DNA of 6,924 nucleotides from Planctomycetota bacterium (GTDB lineage: Bacteria > Planctomycetota > Phycisphaerae > Sedimentisphaerales > Anaerohalosphaeraceae). The position numbers were made by a program, and so were the translations under genes. Under the pieces are notes generated by a model. The model saw only the letters and a program-made list of their open reading frames with translations, had not been told where the DNA came from and ran no database searches. This document shows positions 1 through 6,272 of the stretch, in pieces. Each line of letters begins with the position of its first letter. The stretch's first letter is position 1. The stretch covers positions 1-6,924 of the forward strand of contig VRUF01000151.1 in assembly GCA_019456245.1 (NCBI GenBank), read 5' to 3'.

Positions 1-882
1 GCTGAAGGTTCCCGGTGCCTCCATTGCAAGTTTTTTCAGTAATGGCTGGTTTGCATCGCTGTAGTCAAGCAGTGTCATACTGGTAGCGATACGAAATATT
101 TTTTCGATGAGAGGCAAAAATCCCTGGATGATAAGGCCTATCAAGAGAGTGGTCGCAGCGGGCAATCCGGAAGTTATAAAAATATCCTCTGGGGTTAATC
201 CTTCGAGAATCCCGATGGCTCCAGCAACGACAAATACGGAAGCTGCCGCCAAGACTGCAACCTCGATAAGCTTCATACGTGTGCGAATTTCTTTTAGACA
301 GAAACAACAGGTGATAGATCCGGCAATCATCGTCAGGAACATTTTTATGGAAGCAATATCTTCTGCCGCGGCAAAACAGGCGAGCAGACAATAAAACAGA
401 GTCATGCCGATAGCGAATCTCTGGTCATAGGCAATCGTAAGTATGAGGGCACTTGTGACGGCCCATCCCGTTGAGAGATATATCCATTCCGGGTATAACG
501 AACCTACCTTGGACAGTGTCAGGAGGACAAGAAAAAGTCCTGCCAGTGCCATCGCCTTGCTGGGTTTCGAAACGACGAGAGGTTTGTAATGGAAAAGGTA
601 AGTGGCCATGCCGAAAGAGATGAGCAGAACAATGCCCGAAAGTGCTATGATCTCCGGATAAGCTTTGAATAGCGGAGTTTCCGGTTGCCAGAAATGATCA
701 TCGACATTGTAAGTATTTACGCTTAGAATGACCGTCGCGCCGACGACAAAGATCGTCAATATACCTATGGCGGCAGGAAGTTCGCCGTTTATAAATTTGC
801 TGAATCTTGCAAATTTCTCAGCCGACTTCGTTTTGCGTACATGCTGCCTGCGTGCACTGACTTTTTTCTTCATGAAAGCCAT
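1..882 (-). CDS. 7TM-HD family phosphohydrolase (PgpH/YqfF-like), N-terminal part only
   Basis: The minus-strand frame stays open from the ATG at 882 to the window edge, giving 294 residues without a stop. The visible part is a basic N-terminus (KKK and RRQHVRK within the first 20 residues) and about eight hydrophobic segments near residues 37-56, 77-97, 109-127, 132-151, 155-173, 179-196, 204-226 and 236-258. A cytosolic stretch follows, with LLDYSDANQPLLKKL at 271-285 and APGTFS at 289-294. That stretch is the hallmark linker placed directly before the HD domain in 7TM-HD proteins, so the catalytic domain should begin just beyond the window. In Firmicutes PgpH hydrolyses c-di-AMP at the inner membrane; the same substrate here is inference. 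The loop between segments 1 and 2 is only about 20 residues, whereas PgpH carries a large extracellular domain there. The start lies 17 bases after the phoH stop, with only a weak AGG upstream. Family assignment is strong, substrate uncertain. Confidence 0.88.
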   Translation of the reverse strand, partial: MAFMKKKVSARRQHVRKTKSAEKFARFSKFINGELPAAIGILTIFVVGATVILSVNTYNVDDHFWQPETPLFKAYPEIIALSGIVLLISFGMATYLFHYKPLVVSKPSKAMALAGLFLVLLTLSKVGSLYPEWIYLSTGWAVTSALILTIAYDQRFAIGMTLFYCLLACFAAAEDIASIKMFLTMIAGSITCCFCLKEIRTRMKLIEVAVLAAASVFVVAGAIGILEGLTPEDIFITSGLPAATTLLIGLIIQGFLPLIEKIFRIATSMTLLDYSDANQPLLKKLAMEAPGTFS

Positions 883-899
883 AAATTATGTACCTGTAA

Positions 900-1841
900 T
901 CAGTATCTTTTCTTGTCGTATGCGAGAACGATGTTCTGTACGAGCTTGTGTCTTATTATATCGTCATTTTGGAGCTCGATGCAACCAATTCCTTTGATTC
1001 CTTTCAATATTTCTATCGCATCGATCATGCCGCACGTCTGTCCCCTTTCGAGGTCTACCTGCGTGACATCGCCGGTAATAATCATTTTTGAGCCTCTTCC
1101 GAGCCTTGTCAGGAACATGAGCATTTGTGTTGATGAGGTATTTTGAGCTTCGTCGCAAATGACAACGGCTTCGTTCAGGGTTCTTCCCCGCATAAAAGCG
1201 AGGGGTATAATTTCGATGATGTCCATTTCGAGGAATTTTCTCATTTGCGAAAACTCCATCATGTCCTCAAGACTGTCGAACAAGGGGCGTAAGTACGGAT
1301 TTACTTTTGCCTGCAGATCGCCGGGAAGGAAGCCGAGTTTTTCTCCTGCTTCTACAGCGGGTCTTGCGAGCACTATTTTTCTGATCTGATTTTTTTTGAG
1401 CATCGAAACAGCGACGGCGACGGCGAGGAATGTTTTGCCGGTTCCGGCAGGTCCGGTGCAGAATGTCAGGTCGTTCTTTCGCATTGTCTTTATATAACGG
1501 GCTTGGCCCTTTGTGAAAGGCTCGACGATCTTTTTGTGCGAATAAACGACTAGCGGGTCGTCCGGTTTAGGGGCGATGCAGTGAGCGGCCTGTTGCAGCA
1601 ATTCATCGACGTCGGATTCGTCAAGGCTTCCTCTTTCCTCAAGGCGCCGCTGGAATCGATCTATCACGTCAGCGGCAGCTTTGATATCCTGCTGGTCGCC
1701 GGTGATGATGACCTGTCCGTTTCGGGCAGAAATCTTTACACCCATTATTTTTCGGAGTTTTTTCAGATGGCAATCAGCGGTTCCGAAAAGCTGCAGCCTT
1801 TTAGCATCCGAATCTGCTCTAAGTTCTATTTTAATTTCCAC
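900..1841 (-). CDS. phoH: PhoH-family ATPase (PhoH/PhoL type)
   Basis: This is a 313-residue cytosolic P-loop ATPase, close to the usual PhoH/PhoL length. Residues 1-65 form the KH-like N-terminal region common in this family (GVKISARNGQVIITGD). The ATPase core follows: Walker A GPAGTGKT at 130-137, the family block RPAVEAGEKLGFLPGD at 160-175, Walker B VVICDEAQ at 226-233, and ITGDVTQVDL at 255-264. Family members are linked to RNA metabolism and often lie beside ybeY and a 7TM-HD gene. Here the 7TM-HD gene follows after 17 bases, and ybeY would be expected further downstream outside the window. The start codon is GTG, 15 bases after the cdsA stop. It is preferred because the first internal Met (residue 34) would remove part of the KH-like domain. 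The ribosome binding site is weak (GGA about nine bases upstream). The family call is secure; the exact RNA substrate is unknown. Confidence 0.95.
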   Translation of the reverse strand: MEIKIELRADSDAKRLQLFGTADCHLKKLRKIMGVKISARNGQVIITGDQQDIKAAADVIDRFQRRLEERGSLDESDVDELLQQAAHCIAPKPDDPLVVYSHKKIVEPFTKGQARYIKTMRKNDLTFCTGPAGTGKTFLAVAVAVSMLKKNQIRKIVLARPAVEAGEKLGFLPGDLQAKVNPYLRPLFDSLEDMMEFSQMRKFLEMDIIEIIPLAFMRGRTLNEAVVICDEAQNTSSTQMLMFLTRLGRGSKMIITGDVTQVDLERGQTCGMIDAIEILKGIKGIGCIELQNDDIIRHKLVQNIVLAYDKKRY

Positions 1842-1856
1842 TTTTATTATTCCGAC

Positions 1857-2723
1857 TTAGTATGCCGCGAGCATGAAAAACGCATATGCTATCGGTGCAG
1901 TTGCCAGCGGCGAATCAATAACATCCAATACACCCCCGAAACCGGGGAGTGTTTTTGATGAATCCTTAATCTCAACATCACGCTTTATCATCGATTCTGC
2001 GAGGTCACCTAATTGTCCAAGAAAGGCGAACAATATACCGAAAAGTATCGCCGGCCCTGTGTTCATAATGTTATAAACATTTGAGAAAATGACAGAGACG
2101 ACGGCGGCAAAAAGAACCGCACCTGCCATTCCCTCCCATGTCTTGCCGGGGCTTATCCGGGGTGAAAACTTATGTTTTCCGAACAATTTTCCCAGCGTAT
2201 ACGCTCCTATATCGGACGATTTTACGACGAAAATAAACATAAAGAGGGGCCAGAGGCCAAAATCTACCCTGATTCCAAGTACAAAACTGCTAAGAAAACC
2301 GAGGTAAAAGACTGAAAAAAAGGTTACCGAGCAGTTAATTACGGTCCCCTGGGTGCCGAATTTACGCGCCTGGTAGAAAAAAGCGGCCAGAAGAGTAAAG
2401 GCAGCGGTAAAGGCAATGTAATATGTTTGAAAATCCGGATGGTTCGGGAAGAACTGCTTTACGTACCAGCTTGTCGCGAGCAAAACCGAGGCGACAATCG
2501 CCAGCGGGGTAAAAAGGCTGGCGTTCTTTGTACGGACAAGAGATGCCATTTCCAGTTGGGCGGGTATTGCCAGCAGTGCTATCAGGATGCAGAGCAATGT
2601 TGCCTGTATGGGTTTGTTTTCATTGGCAGAGTTTATCGAACCATCCAAGTATGCACCTGTCAGGAGAATACCAACAAATGCAATCGCCATCAATGTTCCG
2701 AAAATAAGTCTCTGTTTGAGCAT
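1857..2723 (-). CDS. cdsA: Phosphatidate cytidylyltransferase (CDP-diacylglycerol synthase)
   Basis: A 288-residue integral membrane enzyme that makes CDP-diacylglycerol from CTP and phosphatidic acid, the branch point of bacterial phospholipid synthesis. Hydrophobic segments occur along most of the protein, starting at residues 7-24. Conserved blocks are KSSDIGAYTLGKLFGKHKF (168-186), SPRISPGKTWEG (187-198) and the C-terminal signature SMIKRDVEIKD (244-254), PGFGG (260-264) and DVIDS (267-271). The usual signature is PGHGG followed by DRxDS, so the His is Phe and the Arg is Val here. The KD pair, D267 and the final DS pair are kept, so I expect an active enzyme. I recall similar variants in planctomycete-type CdsA proteins but have not checked. 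The start is ATG, 34 bases after the uppS stop, without a recognisable Shine-Dalgarno sequence. Synteny with uppS supports the call. Confidence 0.93.
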   Translation of the reverse strand: MLKQRLIFGTLMAIAFVGILLTGAYLDGSINSANENKPIQATLLCILIALLAIPAQLEMASLVRTKNASLFTPLAIVASVLLATSWYVKQFFPNHPDFQTYYIAFTAAFTLLAAFFYQARKFGTQGTVINCSVTFFSVFYLGFLSSFVLGIRVDFGLWPLFMFIFVVKSSDIGAYTLGKLFGKHKFSPRISPGKTWEGMAGAVLFAAVVSVIFSNVYNIMNTGPAILFGILFAFLGQLGDLAESMIKRDVEIKDSSKTLPGFGGVLDVIDSPLATAPIAYAFFMLAAY

Positions 2724-2757
2724 AGTTGTTTGCCGCCAATATATTCAGGTATATACA

Positions 2758-3525
2758 CTACGGAAGGACATCGCCCATTCGACGTGATCTTGCAGCAAAG
2801 GTCTGCAACGATGCATCAAGATCGGCCTCTTCAAAGTCGGGCCAGTATTTATCGGTCACGTAAAATTCGGCGTATGAAATCTGCCACAACAGAAAATTGC
2901 TTATTCTAAGTTCGCCGGAGGTTCTGATGAGCAGGTCTACGTCAGGCCAACCGGCAGTGTATAGATTGTCACTTATGCATTGCCGGTCAATTTGATCTAT
3001 ATCGAGTTGGCCGCTCTTAACTTTTTGGGCGATAGCTTTTGCCGCATCGACAATTTCGGTTCTGGAACCATAATTCAGCGCCAGGCCCAGTGTCATTCCG
3101 TCATTGGCAGAGGTAATCTCAATTGTGCCCTCCAGAACCTCTATGACCTTTTGCGGAAGTCCTTCTTTTCTGCCGAGATGTGCGAGACGAACATTGTGCT
3201 TCATGAGAGTATCACGAATTCCTTCGAGGTACATAGCATAAAGATCCATGAGGAAATCAATCTCTTCCTTCGGTCTTGACCAGTTCTGCATACTGAAAGA
3301 ATAAAGGGTTAGATATTCTATTCCCAGATCGACGCAGTAGATGGCTATTTTCTCTACGATGGAAGCGCCCTTGCTGTGGCCGTAGTATCGTTCCTTGCCC
3401 CTTTCCTGTGCCCACCTGCCGTTTCCATCCATAACAATGGCGATATTTCGCGGCACATGGTTGGGATCCATTCCCAGACGGGCGGCGGTTTGCTGTCTTT
3501 TTTCTTCGAAAGTTATTTGTGCCAT
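2758..3525 (-). CDS. uppS: Isoprenyl transferase / (di-trans,poly-cis)-undecaprenyl-diphosphate synthase
   Basis: A 255-residue soluble cis-prenyltransferase that elongates farnesyl diphosphate with isopentenyl diphosphate to give the C55 carrier for peptidoglycan and other cell-surface polymers. The main UppS motifs are present: MDGNGRW at 32-38 with catalytic-type Asp33, YYGHSKGA at 47-54, YSFSMQNWSRP at 75-85, LNYGSR at 150-155, and RTSGELRISNFLLWQ at 201-215 followed by YAE at 218-220. About 25 residues precede the first conserved block, a modest N-terminal extension over E. coli UppS. The ATG lies one base after the purA stop (TGATATG), which suggests translational coupling, and no strong ribosome binding site is visible inside the end of purA. 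cdsA follows after 34 bases, the common uppS-cdsA pairing. Product chain length cannot be read from the sequence with certainty. Confidence 0.96.
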   Translation of the reverse strand: MAQITFEEKRQQTAARLGMDPNHVPRNIAIVMDGNGRWAQERGKERYYGHSKGASIVEKIAIYCVDLGIEYLTLYSFSMQNWSRPKEEIDFLMDLYAMYLEGIRDTLMKHNVRLAHLGRKEGLPQKVIEVLEGTIEITSANDGMTLGLALNYGSRTEIVDAAKAIAQKVKSGQLDIDQIDRQCISDNLYTAGWPDVDLLIRTSGELRISNFLLWQISYAEFYVTDKYWPDFEEADLDASLQTFAARSRRMGDVLP

Positions 3526-3526
3526 A

Positions 3527-4804
3527 TCAGTCTCTGAAAATGACCTGACTACGTTTTGGACCTACGCCAAGGATGGTAACCGGGACCTTTACGATATCTT
3601 CGATGCGAGCGATGTAATTTTTTGCATTCCGGGGAAGTTCCTGGTACGTTTTTATTTGCGAAAGATCCTCATCCCAGCCGTCAAGTGTTTCGTATTGACA
3701 TTGTACGGCAGAAAGTTCGGCGGCATCTGAGGGGAAGAACGTCGTTTCGCGCCCGTTTAAGGTGTAGGACTTGCAGACTTTCAGTTCGCCCATACCGGCA
3801 ACTGTATCCAGATGCATCATTGCGATTTCGTTTATCGCACCGATAGCAGCTGTATATTTGACCGCGATGGCGTCGAACCATCCGCACCTTCGCGGACGTC
3901 CCGTTGTAGTACCGTACTCGTGACCCTTTTCGCGTATCATGTTGCCAATCTCGTTATCCTGTTCCGACGGGAACGGGCCGGCGCCGACGCGGGTACTGTA
4001 GGCCTTTACTACTCCGATGAATCTGTCGACCATCTGTGCGGGTACGCCGCAGCCGGGGCCGAGACCGAGTGCGCTTGCGTTGGAACTTGTTACGAACGGG
4101 AAAGTCCCGTGGTCAAGATCCAGAAGTGCGCCCTGGGCACCTTCGAAGAGTATGTTCTTGTTGTCGGCTATGGATTCGTGGAGAAATTTTGTGGTGTTGC
4201 AGACAAATTTAACGAGCCTTTCGCGATAGGTATGGCATTTTGCGATGATCTCGTCTGCGTCGATGGGGTCGGCGCTGTAGAGAGCATTGAAAAATTTGTT
4301 TTTATAATCGACAATCTTTCTGATCTTGGCTCCGAGTGTTTCCATGTCACGGAAGTCGGCCATACGTATCGCGTAACTTCGGCCTACCTTGTCAGCATAG
4401 CAGGGTCCGATGCCGCGTATCGTGGTGCCGATCTTGTTCTTTCCGAGCGAGTTTTCACGGAGCTGGTCTTCGGCTTTGTGGTAGTCGAGAACGACGTGGG
4501 CGTTTTCGCTGATGAAGAGGCGACCTTCAAGAGATATACCCCTGGCGTTTAGGCCGTCCAGCTCTTCTATGAAAATGCCGGGGTCGAGGACGACTCCGTT
4601 TCCGACGACGCAAGTGGTCTCCTTGCGGACGGCACCGCTGGGCATGAGATGGAGAGCAAATTTTTGATCGCCGATTATGACGGTATGTCCTGCGTTTGCA
4701 CCGCCTCCGTAACGAACAACGATATCACTTTTCTCGGCAAGTATGTCGACTACTTTGCCCTTGCCTTCATCGCCCCACTGCAATCCTACAACACATGCAT
4801 TCAT
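3527..4804 (-). CDS. purA: Adenylosuccinate synthetase
   Basis: A full-length (425 residue) cytosolic enzyme that joins IMP and aspartate with GTP hydrolysis, the first committed step to AMP. Visible motifs are QWGDEGKGK at 9-17 with catalytic Asp12, NAGHT at 37-41 with His40, GTT.RGIGP at 126-134, EGAQGALLDLDHGTFP at 221-236, VGAGPFPSE at 273-281, YGTTTGRPRRCGW at 297-309 and GVGPKR at 413-418. Position 129, Gly in the E. coli GTTGRGIGP block, is Ile here; this position varies between groups, so I attach no weight to it. The ATG start lies directly before the conserved beta strand and has a purine-rich AGGAAAGG 11 bases upstream. The gene sits 62 bases after the PH-like membrane protein gene and one base before uppS. 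No long extension, truncation or frameshift is seen. Confidence 0.98.
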   Translation of the reverse strand: MNACVVGLQWGDEGKGKVVDILAEKSDIVVRYGGGANAGHTVIIGDQKFALHLMPSGAVRKETTCVVGNGVVLDPGIFIEELDGLNARGISLEGRLFISENAHVVLDYHKAEDQLRENSLGKNKIGTTIRGIGPCYADKVGRSYAIRMADFRDMETLGAKIRKIVDYKNKFFNALYSADPIDADEIIAKCHTYRERLVKFVCNTTKFLHESIADNKNILFEGAQGALLDLDHGTFPFVTSSNASALGLGPGCGVPAQMVDRFIGVVKAYSTRVGAGPFPSEQDNEIGNMIREKGHEYGTTTGRPRRCGWFDAIAVKYTAAIGAINEIAMMHLDTVAGMGELKVCKSYTLNGRETTFFPSDAAELSAVQCQYETLDGWDEDLSQIKTYQELPRNAKNYIARIEDIVKVPVTILGVGPKRSQVIFRD

Positions 4805-4815
4805 TACTGTTAAAA

Positions 4816-4823
4816 CCTTTCCT
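4816..4823 (-). promoter_or_regulatory. Probable ribosome binding site of purA
   Basis: The minus strand reads AGGAAAGG, ending 11 bases before the purA ATG. Spacing is slightly long, but it is the best purine-rich stretch in the 62-base gap. The rest of that gap is A/T-rich, with no clear hairpin or convincing -35/-10 pair, so purA is more likely read from upstream than from its own promoter. Confidence 0.45.
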
Positions 4824-4866
4824 GTTTTTTGATCGAATATTTTTCTTTATCCGGGAATTTATATTT

Positions 4867-5349
4867 TCATGTAATTTGTTTTACTATTTCATCGAGCACC
4901 GCGGGGAGATTGTCATACGTTCTGTCGCTGAGTTTCAAAGTTTGATCATTCCCCTGCGCATCTTTATAGGTAAGCACAAAATACCCCTTGGAATCAAAGT
5001 TAGTCTTATTGATCTGCTCGATTTTATCGTATGGTATTTCAAGTTTTTCAGTGATAATATTATTTTCATCGGCAATAAGCTTTCTGTTTTTTACCATACT
5101 TAACCTTATACCGAAAAGAATGGCCATAACAATCAAAGCTGGCGATATATTACGGTTGAAAGCCATAGTGGAATCAGGTATCCCATTGTTGTCGATTACG
5201 TGTTCTTTGTAGAAATCTTGACGCTTAGACCACTCATATTTGCTTAGATACCCATCATAAGCAAATATTGCCGCTACAACAATGCAAAAGGTTATGTATA
5301 TTTTAAAGTTGTTCTTTTTGAATTTGCTAAATGGTGCTTCAATTGCCAT
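4867..5349 (-). CDS. Two-segment membrane protein with bacterial PH-like C-terminal region, function unknown
   Basis: A 160-residue protein that I cannot assign to a named family. A short basic N-terminus (KFKKNNFK at 9-16) precedes a hydrophobic segment at about 15-33. A polar, charged loop follows at 34-67, then a second hydrophobic segment at about 68-85. The remaining 75 residues are soluble: IPYDKIEQINKTNFDSKGY at 105-123, FVLTYKDAQGNDQTLKLSD at 124-142 and a helical end LPAVLDEIVKQIT. This alternation of strands with an IPYDKI motif and a final helix resembles bacterial PH (YdbS/bPH-type) domains, a resemblance judged by eye. The likely topology places both ends in the cytosol. The ATG at 5349 is chosen over an in-frame TTG at 5367 because a perfect GGAGG lies six bases before it. 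The gene begins 33 bases after the preceding unknown gene and ends 62 bases before purA, so it is probably cotranscribed with both. Confidence 0.75.
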   Translation of the reverse strand: MAIEAPFSKFKKNNFKIYITFCIVVAAIFAYDGYLSKYEWSKRQDFYKEHVIDNNGIPDSTMAFNRNISPALIVMAILFGIRLSMVKNRKLIADENNIITEKLEIPYDKIEQINKTNFDSKGYFVLTYKDAQGNDQTLKLSDRTYDNLPAVLDEIVKQIT

Positions 5350-5355
5350 GGCTGG

Positions 5356-5360
5356 CCTCC
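5356..5360 (-). promoter_or_regulatory. Ribosome binding site (GGAGG) that fixes the start at 5349
   Basis: The minus strand carries GGAGG with a six-base spacer to the ATG at 5349. It is the best Shine-Dalgarno sequence in the window and decides against the in-frame TTG at 5367, which would place this motif inside the coding sequence. Confidence 0.7.
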
Positions 5361-5382
5361 ATTTCAAAATTTGCAGTTTCTT

Positions 5383-6135
5383 CTATCTTCTCTGTGCTAT
5401 TGCGCCGGATAATGGTTTTACGAAATTCGGTATTATTTTTTCACTCATCAACTCTTCGCCAATCGACGAAAGCTGGCGCAGAGCAGCCAAAGCATCGAAC
5501 TGTTCGTCCGGGCGAGGGTATCTTCTCACCGTGAAATACAGGCTGATCGGTTCGCTTGTTTCGCATCTTCCTGTGTTATGACTTTCCGAACTTGTGCGGG
5601 ATTCGACAGCGACCCGCCCCTGGAGCTTGTTGTCGGCGCTTAGTGCGACTGTGAAGATGGGAGAAAAACCTGTGGCACGGGCGTCGGCTTTGTCAAGCAA
5701 TGTTCCGAATGAAGAACCTGCGAGCAATGCGTCGGCGATGACTTCGTCGTGGTTGCCGCTGTACGAAAAATCCATCGCGAAAGTAAGGTCGAGCGAATTT
5801 ATGTCGAGCGGGCTTATTCCCAACATGTATGGTGCGAGTTCGAGGTTGAGGATGTGGAGGTCGTATGAATCTTCAAAGCTTGCCGGGTTTGCGTATCCCG
5901 ACCACAATCGATCCATCTCGACGGTGACATGCCGCCAGTTGCCCTTTGCGCGGTCTTCCTCAAGGCAAAAATCTCCGCTTTCCTTGCGGTAGAAATTTCC
6001 CATCGAAGGATACTGTTTTCTGATTCGCTCAAAAAAAGTCAGGATCGTATCACGATTGGCTGGCAGATCAAGCTCGGTGTTTATATGCATATCGTGATAA
6101 AAGTCATCACAAAGCGAACTAAAGCTTTCAATCAT
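5383..6135 (-). CDS. Conserved-looking soluble protein of unknown function
   Basis: A 250-residue protein that I do not recognise. It has no signal peptide or membrane segment, so it is probably cytosolic. The N-terminal third is helical and charged, with ELDLPANRDTILTFFERIRK at 21-40 followed by QYPSMGNFYRKE at 41-52. The middle contains LNLELAPYMLGISPLDINSL at 97-116 and DLTFAMDFSYSGNHDEVIADAL at about 117-138, suggesting beta strands and a helix. Near 190-205 is a further strand region (EPISLYFTVRR), then a helical C-terminus. No catalytic motif or metal cluster stands out. The frame extends upstream to a TTG at 6261, but that extension overlaps a predicted terminator and promoter. The ATG at 6135 has TGGAA eight bases before it and is preferred. 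The gene ends 33 bases before the PH-like membrane protein gene, so the two may work together; this is inference from context only. Confidence 0.72.
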   Translation of the reverse strand: MIESFSSLCDDFYHDMHINTELDLPANRDTILTFFERIRKQYPSMGNFYRKESGDFCLEEDRAKGNWRHVTVEMDRLWSGYANPASFEDSYDLHILNLELAPYMLGISPLDINSLDLTFAMDFSYSGNHDEVIADALLAGSSFGTLLDKADARATGFSPIFTVALSADNKLQGRVAVESRTSSESHNTGRCETSEPISLYFTVRRYPRPDEQFDALAALRQLSSIGEELMSEKIIPNFVKPLSGAIAQRR

Positions 6136-6161
6136 ATCATTTCCAGTGTACTGAGGTCTAA

Positions 6162-6211
6162 ATTTACAACACAACGTAGTATTTTCGCATAAACTGCGCG
6201 CATTTACAACA
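6162..6211. repeat. Pair of 10-base direct repeats in the promoter region
   Basis: ATTTACAACA occurs on the + strand at 6162-6171 and again at 6202-6211, exactly 40 bases apart start to start, which is close to four helical turns. The right copy overlaps the proposed -35 element and the left copy lies just downstream of the predicted transcription start. Such spacing would suit a dimeric or looping regulator, but two A/T-rich 10-mers could also recur by chance. Confidence 0.4.
6181..6209 (-). promoter_or_regulatory. Candidate sigma-70-type promoter for the downstream gene cluster
   Basis: On the minus strand TTGTAA (6209-6204, four of six matches to TTGACA) is followed after exactly 17 bases by GAAAAT (6186-6181, four of six matches to TATAAT). 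A TG one base ahead of the latter gives an extended -10 arrangement. Transcription would begin near 6174, leaving a leader of about 40 bases before the ATG at 6135. The position, directly after a predicted terminator and before a tightly packed gene series, supports the call. The hexamers alone are weak. Confidence 0.45.
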
Positions 6212-6222
6212 AATAAAGTTAG

Positions 6223-6260
6223 AAAAACAGGCAGAAGTGGGAGGTTTCGGCCCCTGCCCA
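6223..6260 (-). terminator. Probable rho-independent terminator after the membrane protein gene
   Basis: The minus strand reads GGGCAG (6259-6254), an inner GGGG/CCUCC helix, then CUGCCU (6234-6229) and after one base a run of five U (6227-6223). The outer arms pair over five Watson-Crick pairs, plus a G-U pair at the base. It begins 13 bases after the TAG of the upstream membrane protein gene. It would separate that gene from the cluster starting at 6135. The internal loop is irregular, so stability is uncertain without folding. Confidence 0.5.
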
Positions 6261-6272
6261 AGGCTTTTTTTA

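Noticed and set aside
107..394. A + strand open frame of 95 codons near the left edge, and a 108-codon minus-strand frame at 65-391.
   Set aside because: Both are shadows of the 7TM-HD gene, which reads without interruption from 882 to the window edge in a different frame and shows the family motifs.
2427..2909. A 160-codon + strand open frame across the uppS/cdsA junction.
   Set aside because: It overlaps the ends of two secure minus-strand genes, is rich in Cys and Gln in a shadow-like manner, and lacks a convincing start context.
3812..4552. A 246-codon open frame on the + strand, opposite purA.
   Set aside because: It lies wholly antisense to an unmistakable PurA, its protein has no recognisable domain, and long antisense frames are a usual by-product of codon bias in conserved genes.
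4805..4866. A possible separate purA promoter or purine riboswitch in the 62-base gap.
   Set aside because: The gap is too short for a riboswitch aptamer plus expression platform, and no convincing -35/-10 pair or hairpin is visible.
6136..6261. A 42-residue N-terminal extension of the unknown soluble protein starting at TTG 6261, which looks like a signal peptide (a hydrophobic run after RGR).
   Set aside because: It begins inside the predicted terminator, uses TTG with no ribosome binding site, and spans the proposed promoter. The ATG at 6135 has a usable Shine-Dalgarno sequence.
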